DNA of 64,000 bases from Anastatus disparis (taxonomy: Eukaryota > Arthropoda > Insecta > Hymenoptera > Eupelmidae). Made by a program: the position numbers and the translations under genes. Below are positions 22,876 to 33,504 of this stretch, in pieces (position 1 is the first letter of the stretch; the number at the start of each line of letters is the position of its first letter). A model generated the notes under the pieces. The model ran no database searches, had not been told where the DNA came from, and saw nothing but the letters and a program-made list of their open reading frames with translations. The stretch lies in the NCBI GenBank assembly GCA_017163975.1, contig JAFFSR010000097.1:744001-808000 (forward strand), in the 5' to 3' direction.

Positions 22876-23777
22876 CGAGTAACTATTATAACATAAAACC
22901 TCTTTCGTTTTGAATGATTACAGTTAAAATTATTAAAATATAGCAAAAAGCTTTATTTTTTTTCTTTTTCCGCGGCCTTCGGACGAGGAAAAAGAAAGAA
23001 CGACATATGATCACCGCTTATTTTACAGAAGATAAATAGAAAATATATAAAAAATGGTTGAAATTAAGAAATGAGAATAATAAGATATCCTTGAAGGCGC
23101 GACGTTTTAACAAAATATTGTATAAGTGAAAAAAAAATCAAATTTCTTTTGAATAAAAGCAAAAAATAAATAGGAATAATAATTAGTAGGTAAGATTCAG
23201 TTGTACAGTAAAGCGTCAAAAGAATTGACCGCAAGAGAAAAGGAACCTTTTCTACTAATAAATAAAAATAATAGATCAGCTAATTGTTTTTGAGGATAAT
23301 TGTGATAAAAATATTTTTATTATCAACAAAATTGTAAAATTAGCAAAAGTTAGGCAACTCAAATAATAATAACAACTATAAAAAAAATGCAGGATCTCGC
23401 CTAAGATACCCTATGAGTATCCTTTTATCCCTTACTCCTTACGGAAAATAAAAGTCTAATGAATAAAAAAGGTAATAACATGCATGAGTTCAAAGAAAAA
23501 GAATAAATAAAATGTACATAAAAATTATAACGAGAAGATAATCCTCTCTATGTTGTAAGTAAAGCAACACGTCATTCAATAATTTAATCAAATAAAACAT
23601 GCAAAAAAAATTAGAAATAAAAGTTAAGAAAAAAAGCAAAAAAAGACTGTTAAATACAGTGAACTATTATAGGCATGTGTTATCAAACTTCGTGGTAAAA
23701 AAAGTTGAATACTAATAATAATTATAAATCATTAAGAATTCAGCTAAAGGACTTAGATCTGAAAAAAATATATCACC
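22876..23777. other. A-rich non-coding DNA after the gypsy pol
   Basis: Strongly A-rich on the plus strand like the element itself, with no ORF of note. The polypurine run AAGAGAAAAGGAACC near 23234-23248 could be a polypurine tract, and the adjacent CCTTTTCTACTAATAA recurs at 25410-25425, but I cannot define an LTR. Confidence 0.4.
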
Positions 23778-23781
23778 TTAA

Positions 23782-24162
23782 GAGCAGGTCGTATACCTCT
23801 GTCCTTTTCTAATCAAAGAATTAATTTTTTTGCAAAAACTAATAATCGTAGCAAAAAATAAGGAGATAGCCCCATCTCGTATAATAAAAAGCAAGATTTT
23901 CTTTGATGAGGAAAAATTATTTTTATCGATTCGTTTTGAAGAAAACCTTGAAAAACTTAAAAAATAGAGGTTAGGATGGACAATTCAATTTTTCAAGGTT
24001 TTCTTAAAAACGAAGCGATAAAAATAATTTTTCCTCATAAAAGAGAATCTTGCTTTTTATTATACGAGATGGGGCTTTCTTCTTATTTTTTGCTATAATC
24101 ATTAATTTTTGTGAGAAAATCAATTCTTTGATTAGAAAAGGACAGATATACTCGACCTCCTC
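23782..24162. mobile_element. 381-bp TTAA fold-back MITE, copy 2
   Basis: TTAA at 23778-23781 and 24163-24166. Same family and exactly the same length as 7125-7505 and clearly similar throughout, including GCCCCATCTCGTATAATAAA. A complete fold-back, no ORF. Confidence 0.9.
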
Positions 24163-24166
24163 TTAA

Positions 24167-24871
24167 GAGCATGACGAAGCTGTCCGCCTTCTAATAATAT
24201 TTCCAATCTTAACTTATGAATAAACGATGCGTTTAATTGAGTTTTTTTGCTATAAAGAAAAAATTTGTAAGATTAAACTCAAGTGCGGACAACTCAAGAA
24301 AACCACCAAAATATTATACATACAAAGTTATAATAAAAACTTTCAATATATCGTATTTTAAGGTTAGGTTTGTCGAGTTTGATATCTAATTTCCAATCCA
24401 AGCTCATAAAAAAATAACAAGTCCAAATGATTTTTTATTTTAACAAAAATTATTGTACTAATATAACTTTAGTGCGGACAAGTCATTATATTTGTTTAAT
24501 TTAAGAATTTAAAAAGATATCTATAAAATAAAAAAAGCAAAACTAGATTGCTGTAGCTCCGACATGCCGTTAACAACCGAACATATCCCAAAAACCCATG
24601 GGAATCAAACGCAAGTATCCTTCATAAATTTGTTCAAAAAAGAAGTAAAATGAAAATCCAATGAGTTTTTTGAGTTGAATAACATTGCTCATAAAATTAA
24701 AATAAGAACACATGGAAAATACTGGAAGCAAAGTAAAATTTTAGAAAAAAAGGCGATTATCAAGCCAATCGTAGTCGAAACCGTGGTCATATTCTAGGTG
24801 ACGCAGCGCTTCTTAAACGGTAATGTTAACAAAAAAAAGATAAACAAAAACGTCAAAGAGAACACATAGAG
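24167..24871. other. AT-rich non-coding DNA between two TTAA MITEs
   Basis: No ORF. The phrase GTGCGGACAA recurs (24281, 24472), and both copies lie near AACTCAAG/ATAACTTTAG, hinting at a diverged duplication. Confidence 0.4.
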
Positions 24872-24875
24872 TTAA

Positions 24876-25256
24876 GAAGGGGCCGAACTATCTGTCTTTG
24901 TCTAATGGCGTTTTTCATCATTTATGTAAGCACTATCCGGTATAACAAGAAAAAATTAGCAGCCCCCGCTAGATATTAGTATAATAAGTAAATTTTGTAA
25001 TAACAACCAAATTTTTTCACTGCGTAGTTTTTGAATAATTAGAGACCTACCAAAAAAAGATAGGTTATATTCTAGATTGCTAGTAGGTCTCTAATTAGTC
25101 AAAAACTATGCGGTAAAAAATTTGGTTGTTATTACAAAATTTACTAATTATACTAATATCTAGCGGGGGCTGCTATTTTTTTCTTGTTATACCGGATAGT
25201 GTTTACATAAATGATGAAAAACGCTATTAGACAAAGACAGATAGTTCGGCCCCTTC
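24876..25256. mobile_element. 381-bp TTAA fold-back MITE, second subfamily
   Basis: TTAA at 24872-24875 and 25257-25260. A near-perfect fold-back with ends GAAGGGGCCGAACTATCTG and subterminal TGTCTTTGTCTAATGG. The inside is unlike the first subfamily, but the length is again 381 bp and the end plan (GARGRGGYCG, then TGTCYTTKTCTAAT) is the same. Centre contains ACCTACCAAAAAAAGATAGG. Confidence 0.9.
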
Positions 25257-25260
25257 TTAA

Positions 25261-26302
25261 TAAATAAATTTTTTTGTAAGACGTAGCTTTGAGGATACAT
25301 AATAGAATATTAATCAGTGGTCAATTTAATAAAAAAAAGAAGTATTTTATAAGGAGGAGGAATCAAAAAATAAATAGATAAATGACGGATAAACAGTTAG
25401 AAATAGAGGGGAGACCCTTTTCTACTAATAAGTTAGTTTTTGTTTCAAATAAATCATACAATTACTGAAAAATCATGTACAAATTTTATCATAAAAGTTC
25501 AACAAAAAAAGGAGTTCGAATCCACGTCCGAATCCCGCTTCAAACCCACACAAAAACAATTAGAAGGCTCTTTAAATCACTTTAGAATACAATTAAATAT
25601 TATCTGAGGTAGAATGAATTTCGTGATGTGAAAGACTTCTTATCTTATCAAGAGTGCAACATGATGCGCACGTGTATCTTCAAAATAAACATTTTTTAAC
25701 ATTAGAAAAAAAGATAATGAATTTTGTATTTAAAGCTATATTATTTAATAATTTTAAATTCATTTTAATTTTTGTACAATTTTGTAAAATATTTTATTAT
25801 AAATGTCACATATCTTTTTGGAAAAAAAAGAGAAAGAGACCATAAATTCGTAGTTAAAATGGAAAAGTATTAAAATGAAAAAGTATTTAAAAATAAACAG
25901 TAGAATAAATTAGAACACAAACAGCATATACATAACAACATACAGACATGGAATAGATAAAAAGCGAAATTGTAAGCCAGGACAGGCATCGGCCTGTATA
26001 GGTACACAAAATTTTTTTTTCTCAGTTACACTTTAGAGACTTAATTTTAATAAATTTTTTTATTGTATGCATGTGTACGTTCTTGGCTTCGGGGGCCGAA
26101 GCCTCGCAGCCTCGGACGTGCTACGTACATTATATTGTACGTATATTAAAGTATAAAGCATAAAATAATGTAGAAACTCAGAGAAATGCGACTCCGAGTT
26201 TTCGGACCAAGAGTCGCGAAGTGCTAATTCGGCACTTCATCGCGGGCAACTTACATCGTCGTTTTAGACGACGACGAGCGTCAGACCATCGTCGGACGCG
26301 CT
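25261..26302. other. Non-coding DNA with LTR-like block
   Basis: Holds GGAGTTCGAATCC near 25511, a polypurine run with CCCTTTTCTACTAATAA at 25400-25425, and, from about 26060, a GC-richer block (CTTCGGGGGCCGAAGCC hairpin at 26093; GTGCTAATTCGGCAC hairpin at 26221). Together with 26761-26850 (AATAAATA signal, ...CCTCACACTCCCCA) this could be an LTR interrupted by the SINE, but no second copy is in the window. Confidence 0.35.
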
Positions 26303-26316
26303 AGAACACAGTAGTA

Positions 26317-26746
26317 GAGCCGGTTTGTGGCACAGTCGGTAGGAGCGTTGGATTCGTATTCTCGGGGGACCGTGGATAGAATCCCGCTCTCGGCTGTTTT
26401 TCAAGCTAGCACCTCTGTTACATGTGCTATGTTTTTCATAAACACACTTACGAGCTCCGTCGTTAAAGGACGAAAAGTAACTCAGTTGCCAAAGGCAGCT
26501 GGCTTGCGTCCTAGTGGATCGGGTTCGACTCCCTGGGAAAATTGGGAAAAACAATTTTCGTAGTTTTCCGTAGGGAAGAGAACCCGAAGAACACAAAAAT
26601 ACAAAATAGAGAGTTCCTTGGAACAATACAAAAATTTAATAATAAAAAGTCCCCTCAGTGCAAAAATAATTAATAAAAAAAAATAAAATGATGATGGCTT
26701 ATGATGATAAGTCGAAAGGCTAAATTAAAGAAAGAAGAAGAAGAAG
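26317..26746 (+). mobile_element. tRNA-derived SINE of a second family
   Basis: The head has an A box (TGGCACAGTCGGTAGG) and a B-box-like GGATAGAATCCCG. A second, better B box (GGGTTCGACTCCC) lies about 120 bases further on at 26520, so the SINE may be a dimer of two tRNA-like units. It ends in a (GAA)n tail. An exact 14-bp target duplication, AGAACACAGTAGTA, lies at 26303-26316 and 26747-26760. Unrelated to the SINE at 14996 and 53573. The ORFs on both strands here are by-products. Confidence 0.85.
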
Positions 26747-26760
26747 AGAACACAGTAGTA

Positions 26761-27896
26761 ACTAGTCTCTCTCTCACTGTATTTGCTTAATAATAAATAT
26801 CAGTCAGCTTTATATTAATTCTCTCGTTAATTTATTTGCATCCTCACACTCCCCATAGGAGTGCGTATCGATTAAATCCCACTTAACACAAGTAAGCATA
26901 GTTATTTTTAATTTTGAAATCTTACGTTTTATTTTAAATTTCTTCAACATGATTTTAAGCGTAATAATTTAAATGTGAAGGAAGATTGAGAAAGCTATAG
27001 GAAAAACCAAAAATAAAATTAAGTAATTAGTAGTTATAAAAAAGTTGATTGAAATGAAAGCGCAAGGATTTAATAATTTAAATTGAAAGTTAAATATTTA
27101 AAGAGAGAGAACAAACTCACTGAAAACTAAAAAGAGTAACAGACGCAAAGACAAAGTAAAGTGATCAACTGAAGTGATGTACAAAAAAGAGAAAGAGACG
27201 GAAAATCTTGATCATACGAACAGCAAGTGAGGAAGGTTTTACGGACGCGACGCATATACGTATTTCTTAAGATTCTATTTGTATCAGCAGCCTTTCGGTG
27301 CATACCAGAGTTTCTTCAAGTCCGTTTTGTTTTGAATAGAACGCATCAACGATTACAAGGAAGGGAATCAGCTAAAGACATCTGAGTTAAGGAGTCATTT
27401 AAATAAGAAAAAAAGCAAATATAAAAAAAGAAGAACCAAAGGAAAGAGGAGGAAGAGAAAACAAGAGTGAGGTTAAAGCGCTCCAGGAGGTAACAACAAG
27501 CCAGCGACCTGCGTGTGGCTATCCGCTGACACTAACACCGTCCTTTTTCAACCTCATCATTTTTTCTTGACCAACTTCTTCACGTTCTTCTCCGTTTTTT
27601 TTGGATATTGAGAGGGCATTAACGACGCGACAACAAGTGGAGCTAAGCAAGCGAATTAGCAAGTAAGAAATAGCAAATTGTAGTTCTATTGGTTTTTCGT
27701 TTTATATCTCACAAGTCTTTTTAATAAGTTTTTTTGTTTGTATATAATGGAGTCTCTTTTCTTTTATCTTAAGAGTAGAAATCGTGAGAAAAAGAAAGTA
27801 GAATCAGTGCGGTTTAGTGAGAGTGCGAGTAACTACGCAAATAAAGTTTGTTTTGATTTTATCCTATTTGCTTTTCTTTATATTGCTGAAAATGAG
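26761..27896. other. Non-coding DNA, nothing recognised
   Basis: AT-rich, purine-rich on the plus strand around 26960-27480, with a more balanced block at 27480-27640. A 67-codon open frame at 27738-27941 runs into the next repeat element and has no recognisable features, so I do not call it a gene. Confidence 0.4.
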
Positions 27897-27900
27897 TTAA

Positions 27901-28611
27901 GGACGTTGCCTTGTCATGATTATTTTTCAGCAGTAATCTAAATTAACTTGGCAACATTATGCGTTATTAATTTTTTTGTTTCACAATGTAAACATATTTG
28001 ATTATAGGCTATAGATATTTATACACTATCCCCGTATATATCCGATTCATGTGTAATGCTTTATAAATTTTTATAAATAAAAATGCTACATTTTTTATAA
28101 TGAAATGAATGCTTACATTATTAAATGATTTCAGAATAATCAAAATACTTTTATTTTTGTTGATAAATTATTATTTAGAATGTAAAATTTTATATAACCT
28201 ACATTATTGACATTTCGTCGAATATCGTTCTCTCTCTCTCTTTCTTCTATTACAGAAAACGACGTTGCCGAATTCATCTTAAATGTATTATTTTGACAAT
28301 GTTTTATTGAATATTTTAATGAAAGGTCTTATAACATGCGTTGAAACTTTGAGGGTGAAATCATCAAATATTTTTTTGTTTATTATTAAAACATTGTTTG
28401 AATGTGTCATTTCTAAGAGGTTTTATTGATGATTTTAAACGTGGTCTCACATAACCACGTGTTAAACCTCCAATTTTTTTCCTTATGTTTCTTAGTTATT
28501 AGTATTATAAGGTAGGTCGAAAAAACGCGTGTGAGTTCGAAATACACTAAACTATCATAATTGCAAATTTCAGCAATTTCTGTCATTATTTTATTTAACA
28601 GGGCAACGTCC
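27901..28611. mobile_element. 711-bp TTAA-flanked element
   Basis: TTAA at 27897-27900 and 28612-28615. Inverted ends GGACGTTGCCTTGTCATG and the complement of GGACGTTGCCCTGTTAAA. Inverted similarity continues in patches (CAGCAGT.. / ..CAGCAATTTCTG). The inside is AT-rich with one CT microsatellite near 28230 and no ORF. The TTAA duplication suggests a piggyBac- or Kolobok-type source. Confidence 0.75.
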
Positions 28612-28615
28612 TTAA

Positions 28616-28923
28616 ACAGTATAAGTAAGGCGACTCGGCGGCCATTTTTTGTAATTCTGCGAGTACGATAGTATTACGTTAATAACCGATCTAAAATTAA
28701 AATTTCTTTTTTTTTATACAGCGTAACGCAGGCGATATTAATATTAGTTGTTTATTGTTTATTTAAGTGCAAATTTCAAGCGTCGCGCAGTGAACTTTTC
28801 AAGTATAATTATTTATCTTGTTTAAATTCAGTGATTAATTACATTGATTACGCGCAATTGTTTTGCCTTCTGCGCATAGGCATACTTTATTCATTATAAC
28901 ATGTTTCTCTTATCATATTATAT

Positions 28924-28994
<71 letters not shown>

Positions 28995-29187
28995 TTATAT
29001 ATTTATCATTATTATATATATTTTCTTTTATCACTGGTAGCACCGTTATCCCTATTCAGATCCTTAAGGTGACCCAAATGAAGATCGTTGTGCATCTTTG
29101 CTTGCGTTGTTTTCATCTCTATTTGAAGTATTTAGAGACACAAAATAGTTCGTGGGTAACTTGTTTTTTCCGTTTCTTTTTTATACT
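28616..29187. other. Non-coding DNA with (TA)n tract
   Basis: Contains a (TA)n microsatellite at about 28927-28984. The open frames reading IYIYIY across it are artefacts. Otherwise no features before the copia LTR. Confidence 0.6.
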
Positions 29188-29526
29188 TGTTGTAATATGT
29201 GAATGTTGCTTCTTTCATTTGTATGCATATCGCCATCCGTCGGTAAATGCGTACTCGACCATACATATGATACAGCAAATCAGCTGAGAATGATTGGCTC
29301 TAGTCGAACACAGACAGTCTGTTTAACAGAGTCTAGCAAGCGCCATGTAACGACAAAGGCAACCTCTTTACAATCGTATATATAAAAGTAAAGCTAAGCC
29401 ATTTGTAACAAACGAGATTAATAATTACTGTACTTAACATAATTTATAATACATATCGACCAAGTTAATATTAATAAAAAAAAGTTTTCTTTTCGATCCC
29501 GGAACATAAAACCTCTATTCTCAACA
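29188..29526 (+). repeat. 5' LTR of the copia element
   Basis: Starts TGTTGTAATATG and ends CTCAACA, with TATATATAAAAGTAAAG as a likely TATA region near 29377. TGGAGCAGTCTG follows directly at 29527 as the probable primer-binding site (starts TGG, one expected feature). It is 15 bases longer than the 3' LTR. Confidence 0.9.
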
Positions 29527-30320
29527 TGGAGCAGTCTGTGGTTAAAAATAAAACAAAAAACGTGGTTATTAAAAGAAAAGTTTATGAAAATAAAGAGCGT
29601 GGCTGAAAAAAAAACGTGATTGAAAAAAACAAAAATAACGCGGTTGATAAAATAGAAAAAATGTTGTTAGTGAAGCGAAAACGTGGCTGATTATTGAAGT
29701 GAAAAAAAAAATTTAAAGGTAAAAGTAAAGTAAAAAATATACACGAAAGAGAAAAAAAAAATTATTTTTAATCAAGAAAAAGAAAACTGAAGAAAATTAA
29801 GCCGAAAATACGTTTGATGCAAACGGATAAAAATTAAAGCTACGCGGTCGTCAAAAGTAAGGTTAAAATTTTTTGAGGTCAAGTCAGAGCACGTGTTAGA
29901 AAAATAAAAACAAAAGGAAATGAGTTGATAAGAAGATAAAGAAAATAATAAAGCAGAAAACAAAGCGTTAAAAGTGCATTTAATAAGAAATTTAAAAATT
30001 TAATTGAGAAATAAAATTGAAAAAGTCAATTCAATAAGTAGATTGAAAAATTGAATTCAACAAAAGAATTAAGAAAGGTAAATTCACTAAGAAAATTAAA
30101 AAGGGGGAATTATTAAGATGAGCTTAAAAAAGTAGATTTAATAAGATAATTAATAAGAAAATTAAATAAAGTTTAATGAAACAGACAAAAGCTGAAAATA
30201 TAGTGCTCAATAAAAAAGAAAGAAATCGTTTAAGAAAAGTTTTCTTCAAAGAATTGAAAAACGTGTTAAGTGCAGTAAAAGAAATTTGATAAAAATATAA
30301 AATTAGAAAAAGAGAGGGAA

Positions 30321-30578
30321 ATGACTAAGCAAGTGAAAATTGATGATATTAATATTCCCATTTTTGATGGATGCAATTATTCTAGCTGGAAATTCAGATT
30401 ATTGAATATATTGAAATATAAAGAGAGTAAAGAGCAAGCAACAAGAAAATTAACTGCAGCAGATAATCAAGGTGCTTGGAAAAAGGCAGATTTAAAAGCA
30501 AAAAATATACTGATAAGCTCAATATCAGATAAGCAATTAGAGTACATTAGAGAATGCAAAACAACTTTCGAATGTTAA
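30321..30578 (+). pseudogene. Copia Gag fragment
   Basis: Typical copia Gag start: IPIFDGCNYSSWKFRLLNIL (residues 11-30), then KKADLKAKNILISSISDKQLEYI. Intact copia Gag is several hundred residues; here the frame stops after 85 codons. Remnants continue in other frames up to the protease-like LPDGKILKATKIGN near 30865-30909. Confidence 0.85.
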
Positions 30579-30973
30579 AAAAGCTAGACAGCATGTACTC
30601 TACAAAATCCACAGCTCTACTTGATAAGAACAGAACAGAACAAGTCGGCAAAGAAAAGAATCTTCCAGTTAACCTAACGACAACAGCAATGCAGAAACAT
30701 GGGTAGCACTGGTAAACCATAATGAGGTAAAAGAAATAGAAAATTCTGACTGTAAAAATTAAAACGAAATAAACTGGCTTTAAGATAGTAGTTATACTGA
30801 CCATATTGTAAACAACGATAATTATTTTGAAAAATACATTGTATTAAAAAAACCAGTTAATGTAAAATTGCCAGATGGAAAAATTTTAAAAGCTACTAAA
30901 ATAGGTAACTTAAAAATTGAAACAATCTCTGGAAGAGAAGGCCAAGAGAAACAACAAATATTTAAAAAACTTC

Positions 30974-31019
30974 CGGTGCAACGTTTCGCCAACGGTTTTT
31001 GTTGGCCTCTTCAGGCACC
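30974..31019 (-). ncRNA. Hammerhead-like motif of the second Penelope-like family
   Basis: On the minus strand: GGTGC, CTGAAGA, an extra G, GCCAAC/GTTGGC stem II with a 7-base loop, GAAACGTT, GCACC. GGTGC and GCACC form a perfect 5-bp stem I, and ACGT is the palindromic stem III. The same extra G as in the first family follows CTGAAGA. Good fit to the dimeric type I form. Confidence 0.6.
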
Positions 31020-31173
31020 TTTTATTTAAAAACAAAATTAAATAAATAAATAGTACAATTAATTACAACACACAAATTTCTTACAGAAGCATACTTACAT
31101 AGAAAATAAAACGAAACAATACTTTATACGAGCAAAGCTCAATTATCAATGTATAAAATATAATTTTCTTAGT

Positions 31174-31448
31174 CTATTTATATTGTAGTTTCCCACCGTT
31201 ACATATCTGTTTATATATTGACGGTAAGTATTTAATGTCAGTTTTCAAATTAATTGTATTTTTAACATTTTGAATATAAAACATTTCGGACATTCTGCGC
31301 TTTTTAAAATTTCTTTTTCTATCTAAAATTATTGCATTGGTCCAGTCAAAATCGTAAAAATATTTTTGCATATGTTTAGAGACAACAGCGTTCCTAGAGA
31401 TTGTTTCAATTTTTAAATTATATATAATGGAGGAGAGTTTTAACATGA
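31174..31448 (-). pseudogene. GIY-YIG tail of a Penelope-like ORF
   Basis: Minus-strand frame ending at 31174 with NAVVSKHMQKYFYDFDWTN and KKRRMSEMFYIQNVKNTI and DIKYLPSIYKQICN. It aligns by eye with the end of the array ORF (NTVVGEHMKKCSHEFDWSN; KKRKISEMLYINGNKNAI; DIMYLPSVYKQISN). Only the part downstream of the YIG motif is present, so it is a 5'-truncated insertion. Confidence 0.85.
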
Positions 31449-31536
31449 GTACTAAAATAGGTAACATTATAACGTATTTCAAAACTTATTATAATGAAAA
31501 GAAAGTTGATCTAAGAATGTTTATTATGTAAAAGAA

Positions 31537-32121
31537 TTGAGTACTAAAATAACTGTAAATAACACAATAGTATATAGACAGCAAACGACAAAAATTTATA
31601 ACAAAAATAGAGAATTAGTAGCTGTTACCAAGAAAATAAATAATTTATATCTAATGAAAAGTTTTATAGATAAATATAATAAAAATGTTTATGCAAATAT
31701 GGCAAAATTAACAGACAAAGAAAAATGGCACAGAGCATTAGGCCATGTAAATTTTCAATATTTGAATAAAGTAGTTAATGAAAAATTATTGAATGGTTTA
31801 CTAAAAAAATTATTGATGGATAGATTAGAAAACAATAATATGAAATGTGCAAATTGTATTCAAAGTAAAATAGCTAATGTACCGTTTGAAAATAAGAAAA
31901 CTAGATCTACTGAGATTTTAGAATTAATTCGTACAGATTTAAATGGTTCATATAGCACAGCTGCTTATAGTGGAGAAAGGTATTTTTTAACATTCATAGA
32001 TGATTATAGTAAATGTAGTAGAGTTTATTGTATTGAAAGTAGAGCTGAAACAGCAGGATGTTTTATAGAATATGTTAATTTAATAGATAATCAATTTGAT
32101 GCAAAGATAAAAATAAGATAA
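31537..32121 (+). pseudogene. Copia integrase fragment
   Basis: Integrase zinc-binding and core start. WHRALGHVNFQYLNKV (residues 62-77) gives the two His of the HHCC site, and KCANCIQSK the two Cys near residue 106. Then LELIRTDLNGSY carries the first catalytic Asp and YFLTFIDDYSK the next conserved block. The frame stops at 32119; the region of the second Asp and the Glu is not present, so the core is truncated. Upstream (31466-31536) a broken protease/linker region precedes it. Confidence 0.85.
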
Positions 32122-33014
32122 ACAAAATAAAAAATAAATTAATGCAAAGATTTGTAATGAAAGATTTAGGTAAAATTACATGATATATTGGAATTGATAT
32201 TAATCATGATAAAGAAAAATGTGTAATGACTTCAAGTCAACAATATATATTGAATCATTGGCTGTGAAATACAATTTAGAAAATGCTAAACTTCATGAAA
32301 CTTTAATTGAAACAAGTTTGAAACTTGACCAAGCAACTGAAATAGACGAAAGAATAAGTTATAGAAATCTAATATGCGAACTCTTAGGAATTAGTACAGG
32401 GACAAGACCTGACATATCATATAGTGTAAATTATTTGAGTAGGTACCAAAGTTGTTACAATGAAACACATTTAAAATATGCTTCAAGAGTACTAAAATAT
32501 TCACATCAAACCAAAGATTTAAAACTAACTTATTATAACAATGTAAAGAAAGAAAAATTAGATTGTATGGTAGATTCAGAGGTTATCATATTGATAGGAA
32601 ATCCACGACGAAATTTGTCATTAGAGCAGTTGGCGATGTAGTTTATTGGAAAACTCATAAATATAAAACTGTAACGAAAAATTCAACTTTCGCTGAATAC
32701 ATTGCTATGTCTGAAGCAGTGACAGAAATTCTATTTATAAAATATTTATTAAATAATGCGTTTGAATTAAACATAGACAGACCAATTAAAATTTATGAAG
32801 ATACTTCTAGTGCAATAGCTATGGGTAAATTTGGTAATCTAACAAGAAATTCAAAGCATATTGAAGTGCAATATCATTATATTAATAAAAATCATGAAAA
32901 TTGAGTATAGATATTGTTAAAATTGAAACTGATAAAAATGTAGCAAATATATTAACCGAAGGTCTACGTAAAGAAAAATTTGTCAAAAACAGAAAAGAAT
33001 TTAATTTAATTTAA
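32122..33014 (+). pseudogene. Copia reverse transcriptase end and RNase H
   Basis: A jump from integrase straight into the C-terminal RT marks a deletion of most of the RT (no YVDD seen). Frames at 32219-32641 and 32563-32904 give ISTGTRPDISYSVNYLSRY (copia RT connection), a VVYWKTHKYKTVTKNSTFAEYIAMSEA block and a HIEVQYHYINKNHE end, the RNase H motifs of copia. The two frames overlap because of a frameshift near 32600. Ends with a NIADILTK-like NVANILTEGL near 32945. Confidence 0.8.
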
Positions 33015-33090
33015 ATAATTATAAAAGCATGTAAGAGCGAAATTAAATACAAAAAATAAAAGAAATAAAAGCCACAAATTTAAGGAGACA

Positions 33091-33414
33091 TGTTGTAATA
33101 TGTAAATGTTGCGTCTTTCATTTGTATGCGTATCGCCATCCGTCGGTAAATGCGTACTCGACCATACATACGATATAGCAAGTTAGCTGAGAAAAAAAAG
33201 CTCTAGTCGAGCATGGACAGTCTGTTGAACAGAGTCTAACAAGCGTCATGTAGCGACAAAGACAAGCTCTTTACAATCGTATATGTAAAGTAAAGCTAAG
33301 CCATTTATAACCATTACTATACTTAACATAATTTATAATACATATCAACCAATTCAATATTAATAAAAAAGTGTTTTTTTCCAATCCTGGAACAGAAAAC
33401 ATCTATTCCCAAAA
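33091..33414 (+). repeat. 3' LTR of the copia element
   Basis: Starts TGTTGTAATATG directly after a purine run (AAGGAGACA, the polypurine tract), ends CCCAAAA where the 5' LTR has CTCAACA. Many substitutions and small indels against the 5' LTR. Confidence 0.9.
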
Positions 33415-33504
33415 ATATTCCGATTTTTATTTTAATTGAAATAAAACAGAATAAAACATTGCGCGTCAACCGACGCGTCGACGAGCAGAAAGAAACAAGG
33501 TTGG

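Larger units (their letters stand above)
16000..22910 (+). mobile_element. Ty3/gypsy-type retrotransposon with OTU-like region, internal part
   Basis: One plus-strand series of ORFs: gag (16020-18220), protease (18363-18833), RT and RNase H (18983-20831), acidic/OTU-like region (20850-22433) and a GPY/F-like tail (22438-22875). RT and RNase H are of Ty3/gypsy type. LTRs, primer-binding site and polypurine tract were not found, and no integrase catalytic core is present. Several frame breaks make this copy defective. Sense-strand A-richness is strong and continues past 22875. Confidence 0.8.
30910..31450 (-). mobile_element. Second Penelope-like family, fragment inserted in copia
   Basis: Flanked by the exact 15-bp repeat ACTAAAATAGGTAAC (30895-30909 and 31451-31465). 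The copia coding sense resumes after the second copy, so this is an insertion with target duplication. Its two ends share an inverted ~21-base block around TTGAAACAATCTCT. Different in sequence from the array at 1-6424 but of the same superfamily. Confidence 0.85.
29188..33414 (+). mobile_element. Ty1/copia retrotransposon with both LTRs
   Basis: Bounded by similar direct repeats (29188-29526 and 33091-33414) and by ATACT/ATATT, a 5-base target duplication with one mismatch. Inside, in order, are copia-type gag, integrase and RT/RNase H remnants on the plus strand, with a Penelope-like insertion at 30910-31450. The two LTRs differ at many positions, so the insertion is old. All ORFs are broken, with a large loss between integrase and RNase H. 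Confidence 0.9.

Noticed and set aside
22876..26850. Env gene of the gypsy element
   Set aside because: No ORF above background, no signal peptide or membrane segments.
26060..26850. 3' LTR of the OTU-bearing gypsy element
   Set aside because: Has LTR-like signals but no second copy near 15385-16019, so it cannot be tied to the element.
27738..27941. 67-residue ORF as a gene
   Set aside because: Runs across the left end of the 27901-28611 MITE and shows no domain.
28863..29072. ORFs with IYIYIY runs (also at 11504 and 46539)
   Set aside because: Translations of (TA)n microsatellites.
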